Origin: DATBGO01 sp963785765
GTDB lineage: Bacteria > Actinomycetota > Actinomycetes > Streptosporangiales > Streptosporangiaceae
Assembly (NCBI GenBank): GCA_963785765.1
Contig: CAWAWM010000003.1
Span: forward strand, 62,001-126,000
Direction of reading: 5' to 3'
DNA length: 64,000 nucleotides
Shown: in pieces, positions 51,344-59,819 of the stretch
Layout of the letters: each line of letters begins with the position of its first letter
Numbering within the stretch: the first letter of the stretch is position 1
Notes under the pieces: generated by a model
Told to the model about the DNA's origin: nothing
Database searches by the model: none
The model's input: only the letters and a program-made list of their open reading frames with translations
Position numbers and translations under genes: made by a program

Positions 51344-52375
51344 ATGGCTCGACTCGGCGGAATGTATGGACCGGACGCGACGTTCCTCGGCGTGCCTCGG
51401 GCTGACCTGGCTGATCCCGCCTCCTGGGCGGGCACCGACATCATGATCATCGGTGCGCCGTTCGACGGCGGGACGTCGCACCGGCCGGGCGCCAGGTTCG
51501 GGCCGCAGGCCATCCGGTGCACCGACTACCTCCCGCACGATGCGTCCAGGCCGCACCTGGCGCTCGGCGTAGACCCGCTGACCGATCTGCGGGTGGCCGA
51601 CGCCGGCGACGTCGAGATGCCATCGGGTGACACCGAACTGTCGCTGCGCCGCCTCGAAGCGGCCGTGCACCGGACCTGCCGGGGCGGCGCCATCCCGGTG
51701 ATCCTCGGCGGCGACCACACGGTGGCCCTCCCCGACGCGACGGGCGTGGCCAGGCACGTCGGCTGGGGCAGGCTGTCAATGATCCACTTCGATGCGCACG
51801 CCGACACCGGGGACACCCAGTTCGGCTCGCTGTACGGGCACGGCACGCCGATGCGACGGCTGATCGAGTCCGGCGCGGTGCGCGGGGACCGGTTCCTGCA
51901 GGTCGGCCTGCGCGGCTACTGGCCCGAGCCCGAGACGCTGGACTGGATGGCCGGCCGGAGCATGCGCAGCTACGAGATGGCCGAGGTCGTGGCGCGCGGC
52001 CTGGACCAGTGCCTGGCCGAGGCCAGCGGCATCGCGACCGACGACTGTGACGGCGTGTTCCTCTCGGTCGACGTGGACGTCGTTGATCCCGGCATGGCGC
52101 CAGGGACAGGTACCCCCGAGCCGGGCGGCCTGACCGGCCGCCAGCTGCTCGACGCGGTTCGCAGGCTGGCCATGGAACTGCCGGTGGCCGGCGTGGACGT
52201 GGTCGAGGTCTCCCCGCCGTACGACCATGCGGAGGTCACCGCGTTCCTCGCCAACCGCGTCGTGCTCGAGGTGCTGTCCGGCATCGCCTGGCGCCGCAAG
52301 CGCGCAGCCGCCCCGGAGGGCCGGTCAGTCCGGCAGCCTGAGGCGCCACTGCTGGACGGCCGCGAGCCGTCCTAG
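51344..52375 (+). CDS. Agmatinase-like ureohydrolase
   Basis: A 343-residue arginase/agmatinase family enzyme. The binuclear manganese motifs are all present: LGGDHTV, HFDAHADT and SVDVDVVDP with the expected His and Asp residues. These enzymes hydrolyse guanidino groups to urea plus amine; agmatine, guanidinobutyrate or related substrates are possible. ATG 51344 follows GGGAGGAC. The longer 51005 ORF is not supported, because it crosses the kdpA relic. A LysR regulator follows 250 bases downstream. Promoter region overlaps the relic. Confidence 0.88.
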   Translation: MARLGGMYGPDATFLGVPRADLADPASWAGTDIMIIGAPFDGGTSHRPGARFGPQAIRCTDYLPHDASRPHLALGVDPLTDLRVADAGDVEMPSGDTELSLRRLEAAVHRTCRGGAIPVILGGDHTVALPDATGVARHVGWGRLSMIHFDAHADTGDTQFGSLYGHGTPMRRLIESGAVRGDRFLQVGLRGYWPEPETLDWMAGRSMRSYEMAEVVARGLDQCLAEASGIATDDCDGVFLSVDVDVVDPGMAPGTGTPEPGGLTGRQLLDAVRRLAMELPVAGVDVVEVSPPYDHAEVTAFLANRVVLEVLSGIAWRRKRAAAPEGRSVRQPEAPLLDGREPS

Positions 52376-52624
52376 TAGCGCAGCGCACTTAACGGCCTGC
52401 TGATGGCGACGTCGGTCACCAGCTGGCCAGATAGACGAAGTCGGCGGCCGGGCGGCCGAGCCATGGCCCGATCCGCATGGCCAGGTCCATGCCGGTGGCG
52501 AACTTCGCGGGCCGACTGACCGAGCGCACCGCAGCGCGGGCGGCACCTGCTGGCCGCCGCCTGGTCAGATAGGTGAAAGACCGTCCAAATCTCAGGTCAA
52601 TCAAAGCGATCTATAGTTAAGGCC
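52376..52624. other. Intergenic region before LysR
   Basis: No gene is supported here. Just before the LysR start is an AT-rich patch (ATCTATAGTTAAGG at 52608) that may hold the LysR promoter. Confidence 0.4.
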
Positions 52625-53530
52625 ATGCTGGACGTGACCAGGCTGCGCGTGCTCGTCGCGGTAGCCAGGTACGGCTCGGTGACGGCCGCGGCGCAGGCGC
52701 TGAACTACGCGCAGCCCTCGGTCAGCCATCACATTGCCCGGCTGGAAGCCGAGACCGGCGCCAGGCTCCTGCAGCGGGCCGGCCGCGGGGTCCGGCTGAC
52801 TGACGCCGGGCGGCTGCTCGCCGAGCGAGCCGAGGAGATCATCGGGCGGCTGGACGCCGCCGAGAACGAACTGGCGGCCCACGTCGGGCTGCGCCATGGC
52901 CGGGTCAGGCTCGCCGCCTTCCCTTCCGCGCTCGGCACGATCGTGCCAGCCGCGGCCGCGCGGCTGGAAGCCGAAACGCCGGGCATGGATCTCATGCTGA
53001 CCGAGGCTGAGCCGCCCGAGGCGTTGCGGATGCTGCGGGCTGGCCATGTGGACGTAGCCCTGGTGTTCCGGCATTTCCTGCAGGGCACCGATACCGATCC
53101 GCCGGACGCGGACGACGAGGGCGCCCGCGGCACGCTGCTGCTCGACGAGCCGGTCCTGATGGTCACCCAGGCCACTGCCGAGCCTGCGCCCCCCGACCTG
53201 GCCGCCTACGCCGATCGCCGCTGGATCGCCGGCTGCGAGCGGTGCCGCGGCTGCTTGCTGCGGCAATGCGCGGCGGCCGGTTTCGTGCCGAACATCTCCT
53301 TCACTACGGATGACTTCGTGGCGGTCCAGGCGCTGGTAGCCGCGGGTCTTGGCGTCACCACCCTGCCGGGCCTGGCGCTGCGCGCTGCGCGTCATCCGGG
53401 AATCTGCGCCACGCCACTGCCCGGCGCCCGCAGGCACGTGTTCGCGATGACCTACGGCGAGCCACCCGACCCGCCCGCCTCGGTGCGCCTGATCGAGGTG
53501 CTGGCCAGCATCGCCGCCGCAGCCAGCTGA
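52625..53530 (+). CDS. LysR family transcriptional regulator
   Basis: A 301-residue LysR regulator. The N-terminal winged helix is LDVTRLRVLVAVARYGSVTA, ALNYAQPSVSHHIARLEAE and GVRLTDAGRLL. The rest is the periplasmic-binding-like effector domain (VRLAAFPSALGTIVPAAAARL, VALVFRHFLQ, GLGVTTLPGLAL). It contains a CERCRGCLLRQC cluster of four cysteines near residue 200, unusual for the family and possibly redox or metal sensing. The target is unknown; the agmatinase-like gene upstream is on the same strand, so classical divergent control is not seen. Confidence 0.92.
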   Translation: MLDVTRLRVLVAVARYGSVTAAAQALNYAQPSVSHHIARLEAETGARLLQRAGRGVRLTDAGRLLAERAEEIIGRLDAAENELAAHVGLRHGRVRLAAFPSALGTIVPAAAARLEAETPGMDLMLTEAEPPEALRMLRAGHVDVALVFRHFLQGTDTDPPDADDEGARGTLLLDEPVLMVTQATAEPAPPDLAAYADRRWIAGCERCRGCLLRQCAAAGFVPNISFTTDDFVAVQALVAAGLGVTTLPGLALRAARHPGICATPLPGARRHVFAMTYGEPPDPPASVRLIEVLASIAAAAS

Positions 53531-53711
53531 CCAGGCGCAGGAGGCTCGTCTGACCTTCGCCCTGAAGCATCCGTCAGGACGAGGTGGTGGTCAGCGTCCC
53601 AGTGGCGGCGAAGCGGGACGGCCAGTTTCTCGGGCCGCTCCGCTGCGAACCGGCGCGCGGAGCAGTTCCGGGTGATTGGCCGCGACAATTGGCTCTCCTC
53701 GTCCAGCGGGG

Positions 53712-54371
53712 CTACTTCTGCGCGGGTGTCAGGGCTGGTGTCCTGGGCTGGGCGGCCGCGGTCCGGACGGACTGGCCGGAGTCCCCGGCGTGGGCGGTGC
53801 TGAGCTGGACGTGCACGGTGAGCAGGTCGGCGCCGAGCACGCGGACGTTGATCGCGTTCTGCGCGCGCAGCGGGTGCCAGGCGATGATGTGCCGCTGGCG
53901 GGCGAGTGGGTCATCGTCGGGACACACGGTGGCGATGCCGGGCACCCAGCGGTAGCGCGGTCCGATGCGCAGCCGCACGCGGACGCGGGGGTCGTGCTGG
54001 ATGTTGCGCACGTAGCCGGCGCGGGTGCCGTGCTCGGCGATGATCCAGAACGAATCGCCCTGGCGGCCGTTGCCGACCGGAACCCGGCGGGTCTTGCCGG
54101 AGGCATGCCCCCGGGTTTCCAGGATCGCCAGCCCGAGCGGGTTGATGCCGACCGCGAGCAGCAGCCGCATCAGCGGGTTGATGGTGTACCGCTGCACCGT
54201 CCGGACCAGCAGCACCTTGGCGCGGCGGCTGCAAGTAGTGAGCACCAGCAGGCCCAGGTAGATGCCGCTCTGCACGAGCGCGGACAGGAGGCTGGCTCCG
54301 GGGATGATCGCGTACGGCCCCCACACCAGGCCGGTGGCGGCGAGTGTCCCGGCGATCAGCCCGCGCGGCAC
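53712..54371 (-). CDS. Deazaflavin-dependent nitroreductase family protein
   Basis: A 219-residue protein: N-terminal hydrophobic segments (LIAGTLAATGLVWGPYAII, SGIYLGLLVLTTC), then the split-barrel core LETRGHASGKTRRVPVGN, DSFWIIAEHGTRAGYVRN typical of the F420/Ddn-like group. It should reduce a quinone or nitro compound with deazaflavin at the membrane. The annotated start is GTG 54371. Upstream, three 18-bp units encode PADRTV in another frame from ATG 54474; deleting one A at about 54401 would join them, so the real N-terminus may be longer. Confidence 0.82.
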   Translation of the reverse strand: MPRGLIAGTLAATGLVWGPYAIIPGASLLSALVQSGIYLGLLVLTTCSRRAKVLLVRTVQRYTINPLMRLLLAVGINPLGLAILETRGHASGKTRRVPVGNGRQGDSFWIIAEHGTRAGYVRNIQHDPRVRVRLRIGPRYRWVPGIATVCPDDDPLARQRHIIAWHPLRAQNAINVRVLGADLLTVHVQLSTAHAGDSGQSVRTAAAQPRTPALTPAQK

Positions 54372-54414
54372 GCTGAAGCCGGATCTGGGACGGGCCGTGG
54401 TGCTGTTTCGGTTC

Positions 54415-54468
54415 GGGCACGGTGCGGTCTGCGGGCACGGTGCGGTCTGCGGGCACGGTGCGGTCTGC
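54415..54468 (-). repeat. Three 18-bp units upstream of the deazaflavin reductase
   Basis: GGGCACGGTGCGGTCTGC is repeated without change at 54415, 54433 and 54451. On the minus strand it can be read as PADRTV repeats from ATG 54474. Confidence 0.88.
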
Positions 54469-54571
54469 GGGCATGGTGACTCCTTCGGGGGGCGTGGCTG
54501 GCTGGCCAGCAGGGCGGCGCGGGCGGGTGAGTCTCAGCCCGCGCGACCGTCATCTTCCCAGCACGGTCATG

Positions 54572-54589
54572 CTAATACGATGGTGTTAG
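54572..54589 (+). promoter_or_regulatory. Candidate TetR operator
   Basis: CTAATACGATGGTGTTAG is an almost symmetrical element (CTAA-AC/GT-TTAG arms) in the divergent region between the deazaflavin reductase and TetR genes, 24 bases before the TetR start. A TetR protein commonly binds such sites to control both genes. Confidence 0.5.
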
Positions 54590-54612
54590 TACCGCTATGC
54601 TAAATTGGAGGC

Positions 54613-55233
54613 GTGCCGAAAGAGGTAGATCACCCCGCTCGCCGGCGCGAGCTCGCCGACGCCGCCTGCCGCGTGATCGCACGTAACGGGCTCGCCGGGA
54701 CCACACTGGCCCACGTGGCCGAGGAATCGGGCTGGTCGATCGGCTCCATCAGGTACTACTTCCCGAACAAGGACGAGCTGGTCGCCTCGGCCCTGTGGCG
54801 GGTGGGGGAACGCGTCGATGACCGGATCCGGCACCGTACCGCCGGGGGAATGACGATGGGCGACCTGCGGATCGCCGCCACCGAGCTGCTCCCGCTGGAC
54901 GCCGACCGGCGGGAGGATGCCCTGGTCCACCTGGCCTTCCTGGCGCAGGCGGCGGTCGTGCCCGCACTGGCCAACGCGGCCGAGGGCGCCGCGCAACGGC
55001 TCCAGGAGCCACTCGCCGCGCGGATCGCCCATGCGGTGCAGGCGGGCGAGCTGCCCGCGCACCTTGACGCCGAACATGAGGCGGCCCGCCTTCGAGTGCT
55101 CCTCGACGGGCTGCGCCTCCAGCTCATCACCACCCCCAGGCAAACCTCGGCCAGATGGGCGCTGGCGATACTAGATGACCACCTCACGGCGCTGGCCGCC
55201 GCGCCAGCCACTGCGCAATACCGACGCACCTGA
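54613..55233 (+). CDS. TetR family transcriptional regulator
   Basis: A 206-residue TetR: the DNA-binding domain is LADAACRVIARNGLAGTTLA, HVAEESGWSIGSIRYYFPNK; the ligand-binding helical body is BetI/TetR_C_6-like. GTG 54613 is three bases behind a GGAGG motif at 54606-54610, which favours it. Divergent from the deazaflavin reductase gene, so it is the likely repressor of that gene and itself. Ligand unknown. Confidence 0.92.
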   Translation: MPKEVDHPARRRELADAACRVIARNGLAGTTLAHVAEESGWSIGSIRYYFPNKDELVASALWRVGERVDDRIRHRTAGGMTMGDLRIAATELLPLDADRREDALVHLAFLAQAAVVPALANAAEGAAQRLQEPLAARIAHAVQAGELPAHLDAEHEAARLRVLLDGLRLQLITTPRQTSARWALAILDDHLTALAAAPATAQYRRT

Positions 55234-55369
55234 CCAGGAGTAGGTCAGGCGCTGCGGGATCTCGTGCGCGTGGACAGCCGGGATATCTCCCATTCCTGCG
55301 CCTTCCTGCACCCTGCCCCCTGCTATTGCGGCCTGGCTATCGTGGTGCGCAGCTACCGAAGGAGCTGCG

Positions 55370-56206
55370 GTGGACGGAAAACGCCATTCGGTGACCGGCG
55401 CTGACGGCGTCAGCATCGGCCTGCTGACCGCTGGGACAGGCCCGGCGCTGCTGCTGGTCCACGGCGGCATGGGGCAGCTCGAGCGGTGGGCGGCCATGTG
55501 GCCGTCACTCACCGCCCGATGGCGGGTGACGGCGATGGACCGCCGGGGCCGGGGATCAAGCGGCGACGCGGCGCCCTACTCGATCGCCGCGGAGTACGCC
55601 GACGTCGCCGCGGTGGCGGCCCGGCTGGCCGAAGACAGTGGCGGACCCGTCGATGTTTTCGGGCACAGCTACGGCGCGACCTGCCTGCTCGGAGCGGGTG
55701 CGCTGGGAGCTCCGTTCCGGCGCATGGCCCTTTACGAGCCACCCGGTCCGCAGACCGCGCCTCGCGAGTGGGTCGATCGGGTCACTGTCCTCATCGGTGA
55801 AGGCCGAGTGGGCCGGGCGATGGTCAGCTTTCTCAGCGAAATCATCGGCCTGACCGGCGAGCAGATCCAGGAACTCAAGGCGGCTCCGCTTGCGTATGAC
55901 CTTATCTCCGTCGTCACCGCGACATTGCCGCGCGAGGCGGAGGCGCTGACCAGCGTGGACCTGCCCGGCGCCGCGCGGCAGGTCACGTGCCCTGCGCTGT
56001 TGCTGCTCGGCGCGGCCAGTCCGGCGTGGGCCGCTGACATCACCAGGGAACTGGCCGCGGCGCTGCCCGCCGCCGAGCTGGTGGTGCTGCCAGGCCAGGG
56101 CCACGAGGCGGTCGATTCGGCGCCGGAACTCGTGGTCAGCGAGCTGGACCGGTTCTTCGGCGAGCCGGATCCCGGTGTCGCCCAGGGCCGCCCAGATGGC
56201 AGCTAA
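55370..56206 (+). CDS. Alpha/beta hydrolase (Ser nucleophile)
   Basis: A 278-residue alpha/beta hydrolase: oxyanion LLVHGGMGQLERW, elbow FGHSYGATC with a Ser nucleophile, and PGQGHEAVDSAPE with the catalytic His. It may be an esterase, lactonase or proline iminopeptidase-type enzyme. No signal peptide. GTG 55370 follows AAGGAGCTGCG. It is a single gene; the next gene is convergent. Confidence 0.87.
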   Translation: MDGKRHSVTGADGVSIGLLTAGTGPALLLVHGGMGQLERWAAMWPSLTARWRVTAMDRRGRGSSGDAAPYSIAAEYADVAAVAARLAEDSGGPVDVFGHSYGATCLLGAGALGAPFRRMALYEPPGPQTAPREWVDRVTVLIGEGRVGRAMVSFLSEIIGLTGEQIQELKAAPLAYDLISVVTATLPREAEALTSVDLPGAARQVTCPALLLLGAASPAWAADITRELAAALPAAELVVLPGQGHEAVDSAPELVVSELDRFFGEPDPGVAQGRPDGS

Positions 56207-56237
56207 CTTCAGCTCGACGGCGGCACGGCCGTCCGCC

Positions 56238-57788
56238 TCAGATTGACCGGCCGTGCTGCTGCCAGTACGGCTCTCGCAGCCGCCGCTTCAGCAGCTTCCC
56301 GCTCGGGTCGCGCGGCATCTCGTCGATGAAGTCGATGGTCTTGGGCCACTTCATCCGGGCTAGCCTGCCCTCGAGCGACGCGAGGATCTCGGCGGCCAGC
56401 TCGGCGCTCGGCTCGACTCCGTCGGCAGCCTGCACCACCGCCTTGACCTGCTCCCCCCATTCCTCATCCGGGATACCGAACACGGCCACGTCGGCCACCT
56501 TCGGATTCATGATGATCTCGGCCTCGACCTCGATCGGGTAGATGTTGGCCCCGCCCGAGATGATCATGTCGCTCTTCCGGTCGCAGAGGAACAGGAAGCC
56601 GTCTTCGTCGAGGTAGCCGATGTCGCCCACGGTGAAATAGCCGCGCAGGCGATTGGCCGCGGTCTTCTCCGGGTCGCCCTTGTAAGCGAAGTCGAAGATC
56701 GTCATCTTCAGGTAGACGGTGCCCGGCTTGCCGGGCGGGCACTCGGTGCCGTCGTCGTCGGCGATCATGACCTCGCTGACCGGCCAGGGCGTGCCGACGG
56801 TGCCGGGCTTGGCCAGCCAGTCCTGCGGGGTGGCAATGGTTCCGCCGCCTTCGGTAGCGGCGTAATACTCATAAACGCATGGTCCCCACCACTCCAGCAT
56901 CGCCTGCTTGATCCCCACTGGGCACGGGGCCGCGGCGTGGATCAGCCATTTCATGGAGGACAGGTCGTAACGGCTCCTGGCCTCGCCGGGCAGCGCGAGC
57001 ATCCGCTTGAACTGGGTCGGCACCATGTGCGTGTTGGTCACCCGGTGCCGCTCGACCAGGGCCAGCGCCTGCTCGGAATCCCAGGTGTCCATGTAGACCA
57101 GGGTGTGCCCCAGGTGGATGGCACCGCCGCCGAAGACGGTCACCGCGGTGTGATAGTTCGGCGAGCTGACCAGGTGCACGTTGCCGGGCTCCGCGCTGAT
57201 GCCGAAGAACTGCAGGAGCGCGGTGGAGAGCTCAGCCGCATCGTCGGGATCCAGGCCGGACAGCTCCCTGCGGACTCCCTTCGGCCGCCCGGTGGTGCCC
57301 GAGGTGTAGTGCATGGTCGTGCCGGCCGTCCGGTCGGCGGGGCTGGCCGCCGGCTGGCCCGCGCGCAGCTCGGCGACCGGGATGAAGCCAGGCACGTCGC
57401 CGTAACCGAACCGCGCGCTGGCCGGCACCCCGGCGGCATCGGCCGCCGCCGCCCCGGCACCGGCAAACCGGTCAGCCACGAAGAACGCCCTCGCCTCGCA
57501 GTCCCGCACGATGTAGGCGATCTCGGGGGCCGTGAAATGCCAGTTGATCGGGGTGAAATACCAGCCGCCCTGCAGCGCGGCCAGGTACACCTCGAGCGGC
57601 GCGATCCCGTTAGGCAGTACCGCGGCGATCCCGTCGCCCGGCCGCAGGCCGAGGCTGCGCAGCCCGTGGGTCAGCTGGTTCACCCGGCCCAGCAGGTCAC
57701 CCGCGCTGTGCGGGGTGCCGTCTACGTCGACGGCGGCGATCCACTCCGGATCCTGCTCGGCGCGGCGCCAGAAACCGAGCGATGCCAT
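56238..57788 (-). CDS. Acyl-CoA synthetase (AMP-binding)
   Basis: A 516-residue ANL-family ligase: AMP-binding loop YTSGTTGRPKGVRR near residue 170, YYAATEGGG, GDIGYLDEDGFLFLCDRKSDMIISGG and a C-terminal Lys in RDPSGKLLKRRLRE. It activates a fatty or other carboxylic acid to the acyl-AMP and then the CoA thioester. ATG 57788 has AGGGAGG eight bases upstream. It resembles FadD4-like mycobacterial enzymes, but chain-length preference is unknown. Bases 57789-58006 hold no gene. Confidence 0.92.
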   Translation of the reverse strand: MASLGFWRRAEQDPEWIAAVDVDGTPHSAGDLLGRVNQLTHGLRSLGLRPGDGIAAVLPNGIAPLEVYLAALQGGWYFTPINWHFTAPEIAYIVRDCEARAFFVADRFAGAGAAAADAAGVPASARFGYGDVPGFIPVAELRAGQPAASPADRTAGTTMHYTSGTTGRPKGVRRELSGLDPDDAAELSTALLQFFGISAEPGNVHLVSSPNYHTAVTVFGGGAIHLGHTLVYMDTWDSEQALALVERHRVTNTHMVPTQFKRMLALPGEARSRYDLSSMKWLIHAAAPCPVGIKQAMLEWWGPCVYEYYAATEGGGTIATPQDWLAKPGTVGTPWPVSEVMIADDDGTECPPGKPGTVYLKMTIFDFAYKGDPEKTAANRLRGYFTVGDIGYLDEDGFLFLCDRKSDMIISGGANIYPIEVEAEIIMNPKVADVAVFGIPDEEWGEQVKAVVQAADGVEPSAELAAEILASLEGRLARMKWPKTIDFIDEMPRDPSGKLLKRRLREPYWQQHGRSI

Positions 57789-58006
57789 GGCCGCCTCCCT
57801 GGTTCTGGCCTGCTGGTGAGCCGCGGGCTGCCCTGGGCCGCCCACGACCGCAGTAGAGCACTTCGCCGTTTGACCAGATAAGGTACCCGCGCAGACTCCG
57901 GATCACACCAGCGCCGGGAGCCGGGCCGGGCTACCTCGACTGGTCGCCGACCACCCAGCTAGCAGCGCAGAGCTTCGCTTGCCACCCGAGTTGGGCCAAG
58001 TGGGGG

Positions 58007-58759
58007 CTACGACCCCGAGCCCAGCCTGGGCAACCCTGCAGGCGCCGGTCCTGGTGCCGGCCTTACCGGCAGCACGCCGACCCTCGCGCTGGCCCTGCCG
58101 CTGCGCGGCGCCGGGGCCGTCCATGCCGGAACCTGCCGTCGGCGCTGCCGCGACTCGTGAGCCCGCAGCTCGGCGGGGAAAGCCCGCCCGTCGCGCGGGC
58201 CGGGAGGAACCGGGTCGCGGCCGGCGCCCCCGCGCTGCTCGCCATCCAGGCCACGACGGCGCGGCCCCGGGCCGGGCGGCAACTGCCTGCGGGAGCGTCT
58301 TTGCTCCACTGCGGTGCTCACTCCGTTCCCCGCGATGACCAGTGCTGCGCACACCGCGGCCATGGCCGCGAATAGGCACAGGCTGCTCCAGGGGTGATAT
58401 GGGTTTCCGAGGCCATTGGGATCCAGGACGTGGGCGGCGAACAACACGATGCCCAACGCGAAGGCCAGGCAACCGCCCGACCAGGCGGCCGCCCTGGCCA
58501 GCGGCCGGCGGCGGCGCGCCCGGGTCGGCGGCCGGGCCGACGGGGCTGCGGGCGGGCTGGCCGAGATGTCCGCGGTGAGCGCGGCCAGGTCGGCACGGGT
58601 CCGCGCGGACAGCGCCTGGCCCGCCCGCATATCGAGCTCGTCCTTGGTCAGCCGACCGTGCACGAACGCGGTCTTCAGCGTCTCGATCACCTGCTCGCGG
58701 TCGGCGTCGCCCGCGAGCAGGTCATCGCCCGCCGCGGCCGGGTCCTGCGATCCCGTCAT
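58007..58759 (-). CDS. DUF1707 domain membrane protein (copy 2)
   Basis: A protein of about 250 residues with the same plan as the gene at 26893: DUF1707 (GDADREQVIETLKTAFVHGR and LTKDELDMRAGQALSART), two membrane helices (AWSGGCLAFALGIVLFAAHV, LFAAMAAVCAALVIAGNG), and a Pro/Arg-rich tail sharing ELRAHESRQRR. ATG 58759 has AGGGAAGG upstream. The two genes are paralogues 31 kb apart. Function unknown. Confidence 0.78.
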   Translation of the reverse strand: MTGSQDPAAAGDDLLAGDADREQVIETLKTAFVHGRLTKDELDMRAGQALSARTRADLAALTADISASPPAAPSARPPTRARRRRPLARAAAWSGGCLAFALGIVLFAAHVLDPNGLGNPYHPWSSLCLFAAMAAVCAALVIAGNGVSTAVEQRRSRRQLPPGPGPRRRGLDGEQRGGAGRDPVPPGPRDGRAFPAELRAHESRQRRRQVPAWTAPAPRSGRASARVGVLPVRPAPGPAPAGLPRLGSGS

Positions 58760-58930
58760 CACTCGCGCCTTCCCTAGCAGATGCAGGTAGAGCGTAGCGC
58801 GGCTGCTTCCCAGCGGCCATGCGCTGGCGCTACCGGCGCGGACCCATTCTGGTTAGTGCGGCGCCTGTTCAGATCTGTCCAGGCATCTGGCAGTTGTTCA
58901 GTCCGGCCAGAGAGCCTCGCCCACGCAAAC

Positions 58931-59605
58931 TTAGAGGGGTTTTCCCACTCTTATAGTGATCACCAGGGGGATTGCCAGTATGATCGTAAGTGCACTAAAG
59001 CATAGCGAAATTACTGTTGGGAAAACAGCAGGAGCCGAATGCGTGAAAAGTTGAATATAGGCATAGATTTCAAAACCCAGGAAAGATACCGGAATAATGA
59101 GTATCTGGGCGGTCCGGTTAACTTTCAGGCTACGCGCTATTAGCGGCTTGCTGAAGGAGTCGGATATGAAGGCTCCAAAGGTGCCCTGTTGCGCCAGAAA
59201 TAGGTCCAGGATTTCAGATTTGCGCAGTTCCGGAAACTCCTGTAGCGCAAATTCTTTGAGGACGCCGATGTAGATGTTCTCCTCAACATTAAACGTCGCG
59301 AGATTAAGGCCCGACAGTGCCACTAACGGTGGCATAATGTACAGAAGAAAGCTGAGGCGCCTTATCTCTATTCCCGAAAAGGATACTTGGCCGACTAGTC
59401 TTCTATTGAGCAACTCGAACAAGCAAATAAACGCGACGCCAAGTACCGACCACAGGGCGATCTTCTTTCCGTATGCATCATATTCAGCCTTTAGATTCCA
59501 GAAGCACTGCTTGATAAAGTCAGGATCCTTTTTCGTGGACGAAAGCAGTGACTTCACCGATGGTTCGTAGTGGCTGACGCCGGAAGTCTGCTCTTGAGTA
59601 CTCAT
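58931..59605 (-). CDS. AT-rich membrane protein, likely acquired
   Basis: A 224-residue protein with about four membrane helices (IALWSVLGVAFICLFELL, LSFLLYIMPPLVALSGL, ILIIPVSFLGFEIYAYIQ, VISLCFSALTIILAIPLV) and a soluble middle part (EENIYIGVLKEFALQEFPEL). Two lines counted by hand (58981-59040 and 59041-59100) give 26 and 22 G+C out of 60, against mostly above 65 percent around it. No family is recognised. It sits alone between the DUF1707 and PfkB genes, so a recent insertion is likely. Confidence 0.7.
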   Translation of the reverse strand: MSTQEQTSGVSHYEPSVKSLLSSTKKDPDFIKQCFWNLKAEYDAYGKKIALWSVLGVAFICLFELLNRRLVGQVSFSGIEIRRLSFLLYIMPPLVALSGLNLATFNVEENIYIGVLKEFALQEFPELRKSEILDLFLAQQGTFGAFISDSFSKPLIARSLKVNRTAQILIIPVSFLGFEIYAYIQLFTHSAPAVFPTVISLCFSALTIILAIPLVITIRVGKPL

Positions 59606-59819
59606 CGGTAATGCCCCTTCGGTCTAACTCAGCGTTCTGGGTGCTGACTCTGCTGACTCTAGAGCCTGCTGGCTGGGCGACACCGGCGGCGCGGACTCTC
59701 GCCTCCTGGGTCAGTATTAGCGGTGGCCACCAGGCGGTATAGGGCCATGAAGAAGAAGCCAGCCATTTGATCGGTGGATACCTGTCAGGCGTTCAGCGGA
59801 CCCGGCCAACGGTCCCGGC

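Noticed and set aside
53911..54474. 187-residue minus-strand ORF as a separate gene
   Set aside because: After the PADRTV repeats it is Arg-rich and is a frame shadow of the deazaflavin reductase.
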